Assembly: GCA_002104905.1 (NCBI GenBank)
Contig: MCFE01000246.1
Location: 51,142 to 115,141, forward strand
Origin: Basidiobolus meristosporus CBS 931.73
Taxonomy: Eukaryota > Basidiobolomycota > Basidiobolomycetes > Basidiobolales > Basidiobolaceae
Length of the DNA stretch: 64,000 nucleotides
Direction of reading: 5' to 3'
Below the pieces are notes generated by a model that searched no databases, was not told the DNA's origin, and was given only the letters and a program-made list of their open reading frames with translations. The position numbers and the translations under genes are program-made. The number at the start of each line of letters is the position of its first letter. Within the stretch, counting starts at the first letter, position 1. Positions 44,119 through 55,577 of the stretch are shown piece after piece.

Positions 44119-47100
44119 TCAGTTCCGGTTGTACGTACGATCCTCTTTAGCAAAGTTAAGGAACACTTGCTCTAATGAGGTTTGACTAATGGAGTAGTCG
44201 TCGATGCCAAGCTGCTCGCGCATCTGCTCCATCCATTCGAATACGTCTGCCAAGTCGAACGCTCTCGTTAGATGGCTGTGCATGGATATGTTGGAGATTT
44301 CTAGCCGAATGCGGTTACACTGTTGCTCCAGTAAACTGGTTTGCCCAAATGCTTGGTGAATGGAAGAAATTATGTGACTGGGATTCCCCCCTGGGCATAC
44401 GAGGATCGCTAGTTCGTATCCTTTCCCGTACTTATTCTTGAGATGTTGGGGACTGCCAAGACCACACATCTGGCCGGCAACCATGATCCCGACGCGTGTG
44501 CAGAGGGCATCCGCTTCTTCCATACTGTGAGTCGTGAGAATGATGCTTTTTTCGCTAGTCAGCCCATTGATAACGTCCCACATAAATCTTTTGGCCAGAG
44601 GATCCATCCCGGTGCTAGGCTCATCTAAAAGGAGCACTGAAGGGGCGCCAATGATTGCAATGCCGAGGGATAATTTTCGGCGGTTGCCACCACTGAGCTG
44701 TTTAGGCAACTTCGCGGCATGGTCTATCAAATTCAAATGGTTTAGCAGCCAGCAGACAATGGCAGGTGTCTTGCTGGAGGGAATGCCCTTGATGTTACAG
44801 TAGAGTTCAAGGTGCTCACGGACACTGAGCTGATTGATAAGTGCATCAAACTGGGGACAGACACCCAGCGTCTTCCGCACATTCCCCAGGTTGTCTCGAA
44901 TCGATTTCCCGTCGACGATGCATTCACCACTGGTGGGAAATATATCCCCACTGAGTACCTTCAAGGTAGTCGTTTTGCCAGCACCATTGCTACCAAGTAA
45001 TCCAAAGCATTCCCCTCGTCGTATTCCAAGAGATAAATCTCGAACTGCCACCTTGACCTTCTTATCGGCGTTCTTCGGGTATTCCTTGCGGAGGTGGCGA
45101 AGCTGCACCAAATCCAAGTTGTTTCTTGAGTCGAGACGTAGCTGCTCATTGTATACATCCTCGCTAATGGGCATCAAACACGTGGAGTCCTCTTGACTGT
45201 AGCCGCCTTGCTTTACTTTTCTAGCCCGAATAGTCTTCCAATGTTCTTTTACAAGTGTCAGCAAGAAGTACACAACAGTCTGGACAACCATCACAAACAT
45301 GGGGTATCCGAGCAGGGGGATGCTCCAAACGCGTGATGGGTCTAGCTGTGGGTTCTGGGGACACTGAAGCATAAAGCCATTCATCATGACAAGTAGGGAG
45401 TAGTATCCAGCAGTACTTGGGAGCAGCGGAAAGGCCACATAGTTAATGTATTTGGCAGTATCGGAGGTCTCAAAGAAGAGGGGCAGATAAGCAGACAAGT
45501 AGAAAAACACCGCCATTCCATGGGTAGCCAGTAGGGCATTCAATCCGCCATTGGTTGTGGAATATCTCGAGGACAGCAGATATGTGGCCATTGTGAGCGA
45601 GCAGCCGAAGACAAATAGGACCAGGAAGGTCTGAAGAAAACCCACTGTCCAATAAACAGCGCCTGACGCAAATATAGCGGCAAGCAAGGTGGAGTTCACC
45701 AAAATGGGCAGAACGTCCCACGTGAAGTTTCCTAGCCAGTAGGCTACAGGGCTTAGTCCACTGATCTTCTGCTGGTGCTTGGCTCTGGATATGTTTTCCT
45801 TGACCAGAAGAAGGATGGGCAATGTAAGGTAGAATATCTGCATGAAAATCACCAGGAAACTAAAGAGAACCACTGGGCTCCAGTCTTTGTCGGACATCTT
45901 GGAAGGGAATGGCTGATAGACCGCTTTGATGGTGTAGCCGCTTTTTTTGGTGAGCTGATTGAGCAGCATGTTGTTGGCCAGATTGACCATTGCCAACGGA
46001 CTCATGTCCTTGGTAATGTCGTACGCAACTGTGTATTGGGTGTTGGGGCCAAAGATCACTCCGCCGATGAGATCCGGACGTTTATTTTCAATATACGTCT
46101 GGAGGGCACCGGGCGAAGACACCGCTGAGAAAGAAATAGAGCTGTCCACTTGCTGGACTAGCTCACTCCCAGCTATTACGGGAAGGGTTGCGTTTCTTCT
46201 ATCTGTTTGCTTAATAAAAGAGCTGTAGGTCAGATCAGTTGGCAGAAATGACAGCTTTTTCGTTGAAGCGTCCTTAGGGGAGCAGCTGTATTGTTCCCGG
46301 GACAGAATAAGTGTTCCAATCCCACACAAGAAGAGAGTGATAATGATAGGGGAAATAGCCATCACCCAGCGTCGGCGTGCTATCATTGCTCTTTTGATAA
46401 CCACTGCTCGCCATTGCTGAAAGAAATTGGTCGACCCTCTGATCATTCCCGGCGACATAGTGTTTTTGCGCCCATACGGGGCGTGCATTTCATATGGATC
46501 CTCATTGTCATGCAGCCTAATGAATTCGCTCGAATAGACGCCCTTCTCTTGATTGTAGTTCTGGTTCATTATGCGCAAGAAGACATCCTGTAAGGATGCT
46601 CCGGAGATCCCGTAGTCGGCGATTCCCATTGATCTACCGTTCGATTTGAGAAAGCGTAGCAAGGCCGGGATTTCACGGTTACAGTTGGTTGGAATCATAA
46701 TTACGCTTTCAGCACCCGAATCGGAGGTACTGATGGCTTCGGGAATGAGGCGTCGAACTCGAGTTAGGATCTCGACGTTGGTTGTTTGTGTGGTTGCATT
46801 CGTCTTGACAACAGTGAGAGTATAGCCAACCCCATAGTTAGCCTTCAAGAACAACGAGCTTCCAATACACTGGAGCCTGCCGTAACACATAATAGCGATT
46901 CGATCCCCAAGCAGGTCGGCCTCGTCCATGAAATGGGTGGTTAGCACGATTGTACGGCCTGCTCGATTATGGTTGATGACATCCCAGGTGGATCTCCTGG
47001 AATAAGGATCCATACCGCTAGTTGGCTCATCAAGGAATACAACCTTGGAGTCCCCAATAAAAGCGATGGCTACGGATAGCTTTCGCTTTTGCCCTCCAGA

Positions 47101-48915
47101 TAAGGTCTGCACATAGCTATCTGCCTTTTCCAGTAGGCCAGTCTGAGCGATGAATTTCTCCACGTCGCCAGGGATTTTCGAATTTGACACTCCCTTCAGG
47201 CCGGCGTACAGAGTAAGTGTCTGCCTGACGGTCAGCCTGTCCCACAGTATGTCATGTTGAGGGCAGACGCCTAGCCGCTGACGAACCTGCTGCAAATCCC
47301 GACGTACACTATAGCCATCGACGATAGCATCTCCTGAAGTGATGGGAATCAGCCCAGTGAGCATCGAGATGGTCGTAGATTTCCCACATCCATTATGGCC
47401 CAGGAATGAAACCACCTGACCCTCATACATATCGATGCTGAGTCGGTCAACTGCAGGCGTTTGGGAATTCCCGTAAACCTTGGTCAAACCCTTCAGAGAC
47501 AACCCTACTTTTTGCTTGCTGGATACTGGCTCAACAAGGTGCTCCAAATCTTCCTGGTTGTTGGCGTAGAATAGAAGATTCGATGGCGTCCCTTTCCAGT
47601 ATGACATCTTGAATGGAAACAATATCGGTTTGGGCGTCCCATATTCGCTAGGGATCACCTGGCTGAGATACCAAGCCAGAACAAGGTACAAGAAAGTGTC
47701 CAAGACCAACATCATGTAGGTCCCCAGCAAGCTCAAGTTGTTTTCCAAAGATTCCGAGATATCGCTGGCTCCTAGCCCTGCCCCGCTCCGCTCTTTCAAG
47801 ACAAAGGCCATATTCCCATAAAGAAAAGCAGCCGGGGAAAATATCGACGCCAGGCCTCGAACCCATGCCCCTGCAGATGATCTTGAGGCTATTTGGCCCA
47901 AGGCTGACATGCAGCAAACGACCAGCATGGAGACGAGCCCCGAGAATTTGGATTTCGAGAAGAATGAGGCTAGCGTAAATGACAAGGCGGTGATCGACAT
48001 GCCAGTAAGCAGGTACAGCATCAGCACCAGAAATAAGCTAGACCTGGGAAAGATCGCATAATGAACTACAGTGGAACACAGCACCCATGGAATGCTATGG
48101 GTCAGAAGGCCAGTGATCAGCCAGCTGCAATAATACGACTGCTCACTAAGGCCCATCATCAACATCCCTTCCTTGATCTTGCTTTCTTTTTCTAGCGTCA
48201 TTTGCCCGGTCAAATCCGAGATGGTTACTGTGAAGGCAAGGATGAAAAATGCGCACCCGACATCCCGGAGAATATCATGAAACTTGCGAAGATACTCAGC
48301 CTTGAGGCCGTCTTGATTCGACTCAGTGAACTGGATCTTCATCGGTCGCCAGTCACTGGCAATAGGCGCGTTGCCCGATACCTGGGAGATGATGGCCCGG
48401 TCTACTAGAAGCTGTAATGGAAGCGCATCATTGGACTCGAAATTCCCAATGTTGGAGTCGACATCGGTCACGCCATCCCGCTTGATTATCGGAATGGCGC
48501 GAATTGTGTAATTCCATGAGTCGCCGGCCTGAGTAAAAAGCAGCGAAGCCCGACATGGATATGTGTCGCTGCTGCAGAAGGAGTTCAAAGCATCAGCAGT
48601 GGGGAACTCTTGCAAGCGATCTGCTGCTATGCTGGGGCTTAATTTGGATAGTACCTGCAACACGCTACTTCGATCTCCAGATTGATCGGCCCATCCAAGC
48701 TTCTGGGTGGCAAAATTGCTAACTGTAAGCTTGATTGGAATGGCTTCTTTTGCATAGCCGTAGGTTTGGTCGTTGGCAAATTCAGTGACACTGCCACGAA
48801 TGCTGGCAAAGAGCCCGATGATCAACAATGGAACAAGGACATTCCTACATGTGCTGCGGATCCAGCTTGCCTTGTACAATAGGAAATTCTTATACAATAA
48901 ATACTTAAGAGTCAT
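44119..48915 (-). CDS. Full-size ABCA-subfamily transporter
   Basis: An ATP-driven membrane transporter of the ABCA (lipid-associated) group; one uninterrupted exon, 1,598 aa. Each half has a first helix, a large luminal loop, a block of about five helices and a nucleotide-binding domain. NBD1: Walker A GHNGCGKST near residue 505, LSGGQKRK near 605, then VVFLDEPTSGMDP. NBD2: GSNGAGKTT near 1306, LSGGNRRK near 1405, then VLLLDEPSTGMDP. After each NBD comes the ABCA regulatory segment, ending SLEQVFLNFAKED. All ATPase residues are present. Substrates in other organisms are mainly lipids; here unknown. The lack of introns contrasts with the intron-rich neighbours. Confidence 0.95.
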   Translation of the reverse strand: MTLKYLLYKNFLLYKASWIRSTCRNVLVPLLIIGLFASIRGSVTEFANDQTYGYAKEAIPIKLTVSNFATQKLGWADQSGDRSSVLQVLSKLSPSIAADRLQEFPTADALNSFCSSDTYPCRASLLFTQAGDSWNYTIRAIPIIKRDGVTDVDSNIGNFESNDALPLQLLVDRAIISQVSGNAPIASDWRPMKIQFTESNQDGLKAEYLRKFHDILRDVGCAFFILAFTVTISDLTGQMTLEKESKIKEGMLMMGLSEQSYYCSWLITGLLTHSIPWVLCSTVVHYAIFPRSSLFLVLMLYLLTGMSITALSFTLASFFSKSKFSGLVSMLVVCCMSALGQIASRSSAGAWVRGLASIFSPAAFLYGNMAFVLKERSGAGLGASDISESLENNLSLLGTYMMLVLDTFLYLVLAWYLSQVIPSEYGTPKPILFPFKMSYWKGTPSNLLFYANNQEDLEHLVEPVSSKQKVGLSLKGLTKVYGNSQTPAVDRLSIDMYEGQVVSFLGHNGCGKSTTISMLTGLIPITSGDAIVDGYSVRRDLQQVRQRLGVCPQHDILWDRLTVRQTLTLYAGLKGVSNSKIPGDVEKFIAQTGLLEKADSYVQTLSGGQKRKLSVAIAFIGDSKVVFLDEPTSGMDPYSRRSTWDVINHNRAGRTIVLTTHFMDEADLLGDRIAIMCYGRLQCIGSSLFLKANYGVGYTLTVVKTNATTQTTNVEILTRVRRLIPEAISTSDSGAESVIMIPTNCNREIPALLRFLKSNGRSMGIADYGISGASLQDVFLRIMNQNYNQEKGVYSSEFIRLHDNEDPYEMHAPYGRKNTMSPGMIRGSTNFFQQWRAVVIKRAMIARRRWVMAISPIIITLFLCGIGTLILSREQYSCSPKDASTKKLSFLPTDLTYSSFIKQTDRRNATLPVIAGSELVQQVDSSISFSAVSSPGALQTYIENKRPDLIGGVIFGPNTQYTVAYDITKDMSPLAMVNLANNMLLNQLTKKSGYTIKAVYQPFPSKMSDKDWSPVVLFSFLVIFMQIFYLTLPILLLVKENISRAKHQQKISGLSPVAYWLGNFTWDVLPILVNSTLLAAIFASGAVYWTVGFLQTFLVLFVFGCSLTMATYLLSSRYSTTNGGLNALLATHGMAVFFYLSAYLPLFFETSDTAKYINYVAFPLLPSTAGYYSLLVMMNGFMLQCPQNPQLDPSRVWSIPLLGYPMFVMVVQTVVYFLLTLVKEHWKTIRARKVKQGGYSQEDSTCLMPISEDVYNEQLRLDSRNNLDLVQLRHLRKEYPKNADKKVKVAVRDLSLGIRRGECFGLLGSNGAGKTTTLKVLSGDIFPTSGECIVDGKSIRDNLGNVRKTLGVCPQFDALINQLSVREHLELYCNIKGIPSSKTPAIVCWLLNHLNLIDHAAKLPKQLSGGNRRKLSLGIAIIGAPSVLLLDEPSTGMDPLAKRFMWDVINGLTSEKSIILTTHSMEEADALCTRVGIMVAGQMCGLGSPQHLKNKYGKGYELAILVCPGGNPSHIISSIHQAFGQTSLLEQQCNRIRLEISNISMHSHLTRAFDLADVFEWMEQMREQLGIDDYSISQTSLEQVFLNFAKEDRTYNRN

Positions 48916-50076
48916 TTGAAAGTCGGTCTAACGTTGTTGAGGTACATGGTGCGGATTCGTTTGCTTTTATTGCTAAGCGTGCTGCCAAGAAAATACGTTG
49001 TATAGCCCTTTGATTTTCTTGGCTATTTATGCTTGTACTAACTAACTCTATGTTCCTTCCCCGTTGGTTGAACACTAGATATACACCTGGTTAAAGCCAG
49101 TCTTGTGCAATCAATCTTGGCTCCGACAACGTGGATCAAATCACCATGCCAAGATGTATTATGCCTATCCAGATTGAAAGTAATCTCAATGTATGTAACT
49201 GGGTATTTGGGCTTTTGGAGTAGTGGCCTGAAAACCATTGCTTTAGCTGAATGCTCCATGAGCCAGATGGCAATTGATAGAGTACAGACAAAGTTGTTGG
49301 TATTTAGCATCCTGTCTATCATTTTGCCCATAGTTTTGTTATTGATCATATTATATATAAATACAAGACAAATAGCCATTTGATGGATTGGTAATCTGGA
49401 GAAACTGATATTCAGGACACATGAATCAACACCTGGAACACAATATTTGAATCTACATAATAACCAGTGATACATTAAGTATGCTGTTATATTTGCACTG
49501 CTGCTTAACTCGCCATACCTCCCAACATTCCACAACTAGAAGATATTGGTGGTGTTGTAGCATGTAGAGGTACAAAATAAGGAAGACAACTATGCTCCAA
49601 ATATATCACTACATCACGTGCAGCTGTTTGTGGCCACAGAGTCCATTCACATATACAAGACAAAATACAGTAAGCACCGCTTTGGACCATACCCGGTCTC
49701 TCAAACAATGGAGTACAATAGCGTAATGTCCTGTCACTCGGGAGAATGTTTTGTACAGATGGAGTCATACTAGAGTGACTAATGTTTGTTGACAAAATAA
49801 GCATGGCGGCAAAATGGTTGACAAATAAGGAGAGTACTAGAGTGGGTCTGAAGCGTGCAGATAGTCACATGACAGCGGATGGTAACAAATCATGTCAAAC
49901 GGCTGAGATTCGTAATTGGGGTAGGTTGGATATATCATGTACTATGCTTGGAGCTCATAATTGAGACTCGAGAGAAAGGAATAACGATAAAGCGCCTGGT
50001 TACTACGGTATAGATAGCTGATTTTGGAAAGTGTGCACCCTAGTAGTCCAGATGGTATAAAGAGGAAGCCGCGTCT
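48916..50076. other. Unassigned region upstream of methyltransferase
   Basis: 1.16 kb. A minus-strand open stretch (49038-49535, beginning at a non-ATG codon) and another at 49505-49804 have repeat-like, AT-rich composition and no recognisable domain. They may be transposon remnants. The right part (about 49970-50076) would be the promoter of the methyltransferase gene. Confidence 0.35.
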
Positions 50077-50862
50077 ATGTCGGGAAATATTGATTCCACA
50101 ATGGCTTCATCCGTAAGCAGCATTTCCATCGTCAATTTTGATACAGAAGCGCCTCAATATGACCAAGTAATGGGTGGATGTACACGGAATGTTGCGCCAC
50201 ATTTGATTGCGCTCTCTAAACCTATAACCAAGTCTTCTAAAATTCTCGATGATTGTTGTGGAACTGGGATGGTTACTGTAGAGCTCCTGGAAACCTGCCC
50301 TCTTCTCCACGAGGATAGTAAAACTGCTAAAATCCATGCAGTAGACTTATCGAAACCCATGACTGATATACTAAGAGGCCGTCTCGCCGAGCGGAACTGG
50401 AGCAATCTTGTGGAAGTTGGAGTGATGAATGGGCAAGATCTTGGCTTTGAAGCGGATACTTTTACTCACTGTTTCATGAATATGGCTATCTTTCTATTTC
50501 CAGATCCTCTTAAAGGTTTGAAGGAGGTTCATCGTACTCTAAAGAAGGGCGGAAGCTTTGCGATGTCGACCTGGAAGTATTTAGGCTATGTGCCTATTTT
50601 AAACGCTGTTCAAAAGGCCATTAGTCCTTCCGACAAACTCTTTGAATCACCTCTAGACCAGAAGTGGGAGGCGCAGGAAACACTTCAGGAGTTTTTGCCA
50701 ATTGCTGGCTTTGGTAATGTCAAGGTTTGTGAGAGAAATGTTTGGTACCCAGCAAAGAGCATCAATGCGCTTGCTTCGATGCTGAAGAAAGGCTTTTATA
50801 GTAAGCTGACCAAATCATTGGACCGCGGACCAAGCCGAGAAGTGGGATGTAACCATGCTTGA
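50077..50862 (+). CDS. Class I SAM-dependent methyltransferase, C-terminus frameshifted
   Basis: Reads as 261 aa. The SAM-binding glycine motif is ILDDCCGTGMVTVELL (about residues 56-71), followed by an acidic loop (HAVDLSKPM) and MNGQDLGF, as in Methyltransf_11/UbiE-like enzymes. The substrate is unknown. From 50820-50821 the frame appears shifted by one extra G: the following frame continues as a plausible C-terminus (TADQAEKWDVTMLEVI.., DGSVALPMVVLV) to a TAA at 50954-50956, whereas the present frame ends after 17 unrelated residues. The catalytic core is complete, so it may retain activity or be an early pseudogene. An alternative is an unrecognised intron. Confidence 0.75.
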   Translation: MSGNIDSTMASSVSSISIVNFDTEAPQYDQVMGGCTRNVAPHLIALSKPITKSSKILDDCCGTGMVTVELLETCPLLHEDSKTAKIHAVDLSKPMTDILRGRLAERNWSNLVEVGVMNGQDLGFEADTFTHCFMNMAIFLFPDPLKGLKEVHRTLKKGGSFAMSTWKYLGYVPILNAVQKAISPSDKLFESPLDQKWEAQETLQEFLPIAGFGNVKVCERNVWYPAKSINALASMLKKGFYSKLTKSLDRGPSREVGCNHA

Positions 50863-50999
50863 AGTCATAGAAAATTCAGAAATACTACAACGTAATGATG
50901 ACGGTTCCGTAGCTCTACCAATGGTTGTTTTGGTGGCAGTAGCAACCAAATTATAATGGTTACAAATTTTCTATTGCGCTTATAAATGCTTGTCATACA

Positions 51000-51929
51000 T
51001 ACCTAACGTAGCTGTTTTGGTTTTATTTATTGATACAATCCATGTAAAGCTGATATGCATATCCCCTAATCAATGTACCCAAACAACATGCACAATGTGC
51101 TCAGGAACGCCATATTGTGGGTGCTAAGGAATGGTGCCAGGTTGACTATAAGTGCAATATAATAGATAAATTTGGCAATGATGACCTGAAGGCTTTGTTA
51201 TACATATGCAAATGTATCACTGTACAGAAGTAGGCAATATATGTTTTAGGTTTTGTGATTTAGGGAGGGAAGGTCACTAGTTTGATGATATCTTAATTTT
51301 TCTAAAGTAGGTACAAAGTACTAAAGATAAAATAAAGAAGCCAACTAAGAGGTGTTGAATCTCATGAGTACATTATTTAACTTAAACTTAGTTTTCTCTT
51401 CACTTAAGAAGAACCTGAGCCTACTGTAAGCAATATTTCTCAAGAAACTGAGAGGTTTTAGCAAACTTGGACATGGTAGATGTTATTGTTATATAATATA
51501 TACAACAATTAAAACCTGGAATTAGGTTGTCTAGAAAAAGGGCTTGGACTTGTAGATGACCCTTCTCAGGAGTAAAAAGTGGCCACAAGCCACATCTTTT
51601 GCTTATCAGCTATTAACAACCTTGTGGCCAGTTCAGCCACAAGAGCTGAGATGTCCAGGGTATGCCAACAGGAGGCCTTGTGGGTGTGTGGCTGTTAATA
51701 GCAATCTTCAACAAGATGACCACCAGACTCTGGGAGCTTTTCTATGAAGGAGGCTCAATGGAGAGTTATGCAGGTTTGATGCAGGTTTCAATCAAAGATG
51801 CCATCAAAAGGCTGTATATTAGAGTATTAAGGCAAACCAGAGACAAGTGCTCTAATAAGTTGACCAGGAAACTTATCTAAATGGTGAAAGTTACATATGG
51901 TGAGTGGAAGGAGGTGGACTTCACAATCA
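51000..51929. other. AT-rich subtelomeric region, no gene supported
   Basis: Short open stretches at 51556-51880 (plus) lack any domain. The base composition and neighbouring elements suggest transposon debris. Nothing further assigned. Confidence 0.35.
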
Positions 51930-52140
51930 GGTAGGGCTAGAGTTAGGGGGCTTCATGGGTAAAAATCACCAATAAGTGAGATCCTTATTTCAATAAAATA
52001 GAATACAGAAGCCAAGTGCTACATGGAAAGCAATTTTACTAGTGAATAAAGCAAAGGGTCTTTTGGGAAAGCTTATAAGAAAGATCCCTAAGTTCTGGAG
52101 GTGTTAAAACCAAGTTGAGTGGTACTGGAGGGATGATTAA
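51930..52140 (-). mobile_element. Fossil LINE/SINE 3' tail next to degenerate telomere motif
   Basis: The plus strand reads AGTTAGGGGGC, then TCACC-AATA-AGTGA (51966-51979), ATCCTTATTTCAATAAA and CAGAAGCCAAGTGCT. This matches, in order and spacing, the 3' tail of the telomeric LINE copies (TCACC-AACA-GGTGA, ATCTTTATTTCA, AAGAAGCCAGCGCT), with one stem mismatch. Downstream sequence to about 52140 has decayed. Together with the preceding TTAGGGGG-like text it looks like an old copy of the telomeric junction, now about 12 kb inside the end. Confidence 0.7.
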
Positions 52141-52174
52141 TGGAGGTAGTAGCTTAGTGGCTAGTGGGGAAGAC

Positions 52175-53929
52175 TTAAGTAAATCCCAACAAGGAATTTG
52201 GTCAGTATTCTGTAGGATTTGAAGATAATGATCTCAGTGACTAAGTTAGGTGAATATTTAGGTGAAATTACAAATTTTACAACACCACCACTCAACTAAA
52301 TGCTTATACTGACTAGTCCTAATTTTGACCTAAGATATTCAAACTTCTCTCTAGCCAATGGTTTGGTAAATAGATCTGCAATCATTTCATCTGTAGGACA
52401 GTAAACTAGGCTAGCTAAGTTATTCTCTATAACTTCACATATGAGATGATGTCTAATATTTATGTGCTTAGCTCTATCATGAAAAGTTGGATTTCTACCT
52501 AATTATATACATCCTTGATTTTCTTGAAATAAAGTAACAGGTGCTTTATGACATAGACCTAAATCTGTAAAAAGCTTTCCTAGCCATATTACTTCTTTTG
52601 TAGCTTCACAGGCTGCCATATACTCTGGCTCTGTGGTAGAAAGTGCTATGGTTGGTTACTTTCTTGAATTCCATAAATTGCTCCTTGAAAGTAAAGAAAA
52701 GTATATCATGTGGTGGATTTTCTGTCTTCTGAGTTTTGTCCCCAATCAGTATCAGCATATCCCACAAGATCCTGTTCTGAATCCTTATAAGTGTATCTTA
52801 AGCAAATATTAGTAGTTCCTTTTAGGTATCTAAAAATCTGCTTAACTGCTGCAATGTGATCAGATCCATAGTTCTGATTATGCTGGCTGACAACTCCCAT
52901 GGAATATGAGATATCTGAGCATGTTCCAAGCATGATATACATCAGACTGCCAACCATAGATTGATAACAAAGGTTACGGCTTTCAGATGCCACCAAGCTC
53001 TCTTGATTTGGTTGAGTTTTGACCAAGTTAAGGTTTGTCTCCATTAGGGTAGCTGCCAGTTTACAGTCTCTCATTTGGTACTTCTTTTGTATACCTTGAA
53101 TATCCTTTGATTGGCTTAGCATGGTAGTCTGGGTATTTCTGCTTATGGAGAACCTTATCCCTAAGTAGTAACTGAGTTGTCCTTGGCCAGACATCTTGAG
53201 CTTTTTAGATAGGCTGGATTTAGTCTCTTCCAATGTTTCTAGGTTGTTAGCAGCTATATAAAATCATCCACATATAGAGCTAATAGAGCTGGCTTTGCTG
53301 TATCTGGCTTGTAGTATATACTATAGTCAGCATTTCTCCTTTTGAGATTCAAAGGCTTCAAATAAGAATTTTTCTTGCAATTCCAGGCTCTTGGTGATTA
53401 TTCGAGACCATATAGAGATTCTCAAGCTTGCAGACTAAACAGGGATTATCTTGACTACAAACCCATCAGTCTGGTCCATAAACACAACATCATCCAGCTC
53501 TGCATTCAAAAATGTAGTTTTTACATCCATTTGATGTATAAAATACTTATATTTGGCTGCAATAGCCAATATTAATCTGATGGAATTAAACTTGGCTACT
53601 GGTGCAAAGGTCTCAGTATAGTCAAGTCCTTTGGTTTGAGAGTATCCTTTGGCCACAAGTCTTGCTTTGCATATTTCTATTGCACTATCAGCCTTGTACT
53701 CTGTCTTAAAAACCCATCAGCATCTAACTGATTTTTGGTTGATTAGTAATTAGACCAAGTCTCAAGTTTTATTTTCCATCAGGGCCTGATAATCCTCAGT
53801 CATTGCAGATCTCCAAAAGTTTGTCAGAGGGCTATTTAGGGCCTCTTTACAGTCTGGGACTCAGCAATATGGACTGAATAGGTATATGCCAAGTTTGTAC
53901 TCTCATTGGTGTTAGTAGTTGTTGTAAAC
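52175..53929 (-). pseudogene. Copia relic: partial LTR plus RNase H/reverse transcriptase
   Basis: 52175-52284 is the U3 part of an LTR in minus orientation, ending TTTTACAACA. Then, in reverse, come the polypurine region, a degenerate RNase H, the reverse transcriptase ([14 protein letters not shown] near 53470-53530, GSLMYIMLGTCSDISYS) and the linker to about 53925. Several stops and frame changes are present. It is cut on the right by the LTR at 53930. Confidence 0.8.
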
Positions 53930-54365
53930 ATTTGCAATTCCACCTGATTATTTACCTAGCTTAGTCACTTAGATCATTACCTTCAAATCCCAGGAAATAC
54001 TGACCAAACTCCTTGTTGGGATTTACTTTGAATCTTTTCACCAAAATACCAGGTACCCAGATCATCAAAATTCTCAAAGTTGTCCAAACAGCCCCAAACT
54101 TTGCATACATATTCTTAGGATCTTCCTTGGCCTATTCTAAGTGTCTCTAATCCTATGACCATGTAAAAGTATAAATACTACTTTTACATTCAATAAATCA
54201 TGAAGTGAAAATCACATAATGTCCTTGTCCTTCCAATCACTTGCCATATCTTCAGGACTCTCAAAACAGGCTATGGGCCTCAAGCAGTCACTCTCTGCAA
54301 TGCCTACTACTGCTATACAGGAAGCTTTCCCTCTGCTGAAAAGTTGGATGGATCTAACTACTTCA
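53930..54365 (+). mobile_element. Copia 5' LTR plus start of gag
   Basis: 53930-54268 is a 339-bp LTR (TGTTG..AAAACA) in plus orientation. It is followed by a mutated primer site (GGCTATGGGCC) and the first ~30 gag codons (..PSAEKLDGSNY-like, frameshifted) before similarity ends at about 54365, where a LINE relic begins. Confidence 0.8.
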
Positions 54366-55560
54366 GGTTGGCCAGGGTTAGACTTTTGGATACTTTATTG
54401 TGAATTTCATATAATGATTACTAATACAAAGAGAAAAGTACAATTGGTAGTTATACCTGAACATCTGAAAGAATGGGTATTGCTGGATTTATGATACCTC
54501 ACTAATACTCTAAGGGCACTTTGGCTACTCAATATATATTGAATCAAGCAACTTTGGCCTAATTGCTGAGATTATGGCTGATAGCCTCATAATGAGTGCT
54601 TTTTGAGAACAAAACTAAAACAGTGCATTAGTATCCTTAGAACCAAAGCACTTCTCCACATGTGTAGAGTGAAAGTAGCTATTGTATCTTGGGCACTTAG
54701 AGCCCAAGCACAAAGTACTCATTCCCCATCTGATTGCTTGTAGTACATCAAAGCAATCACTCTTTTATAAAGAAACATCTGCCTGGCTATTGGAATGACC
54801 ACTTGTAGCTGAGATCCATCCAATTCTGTCCCTTGATGTTGAGACTCTGGAAATATTGTGAAGCTTTCTGAGTGCCATAGCCATAGAAAGTGGTACATGT
54901 GTAGACACTTTCTCAAATAATATCCTTTGTAACCTTTTAAGCAGTGAATATTTTGATAAATCAGAGAACCTGCCAAGACAGGCATTTTCTCAGTCTTAAT
55001 GCCTCTCACTAAGCTTTGCAGTGGATTATTTGGAGATGCTTGGGCATAATAGTTGCCATACTTGATTCCTAGTGTTTCAAATCAATCCAATACTGCTTCA
55101 TTCCACATATGCTACAAATCAATCTTTTATACTGCCCAGTGTGATACTCCAAGGCATTCACTACCCAGCCAAGTGCTTGCTGCTGAATAAGCTCAAGCTT
55201 TAGCAATTGCAACTTGCAAAGTGATATATTCATGATGGGGGCAGCACACTCCCATCTTGATCAAATATAATCCCTCAATAAATGTAGCTTCACTAGTGGA
55301 TGCCATCCAGAGCTATTGTGCTGAAGTGCTGATGGTGTACTTGTTGCCTTAGACACACAGCACTCAATATGCAGGGGCCAGTCTATTCCTATGTTGGCAA
55401 CAGGGAGTCCTAAATAGGGGTATGTGGATGGCATTGGGAGCTTTCTATTACCCCACATGATATTCCATGAAGAATCTGATCCAATGAATGCAGATTTGGA
55501 AATGTCAACTTCCATTGCATTCTTTGAGCACCATATACTTAGGCTATCCAACATCAAGTT
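54366..55560 (-). pseudogene. Degenerate LINE reverse-transcriptase relic
   Basis: On the minus strand, 55557-55261 encodes LDSLSIWCSKNAMEVDISKS.. then PMPSTYPYLGLPVANIGIDW, the post-catalytic (thumb-proximal) part of a non-LTR reverse transcriptase, where KS..(GN)..YLG is characteristic. 55009-54719 is a further decayed piece. It is not obviously the same family as the terminal LINEs. A palindrome CTATCCAACAT/ATGTTGGATAG (55544-55574) spans its upstream end. Confidence 0.6.
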
Positions 55561-55577
55561 AGCATGTTGGATAGTTC

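Noticed and set aside
49038-49804. Minus-strand frames suggestive of a DNA transposase
   Set aside because: No DDE or zinc-finger motif could be identified; kept only as unassigned.
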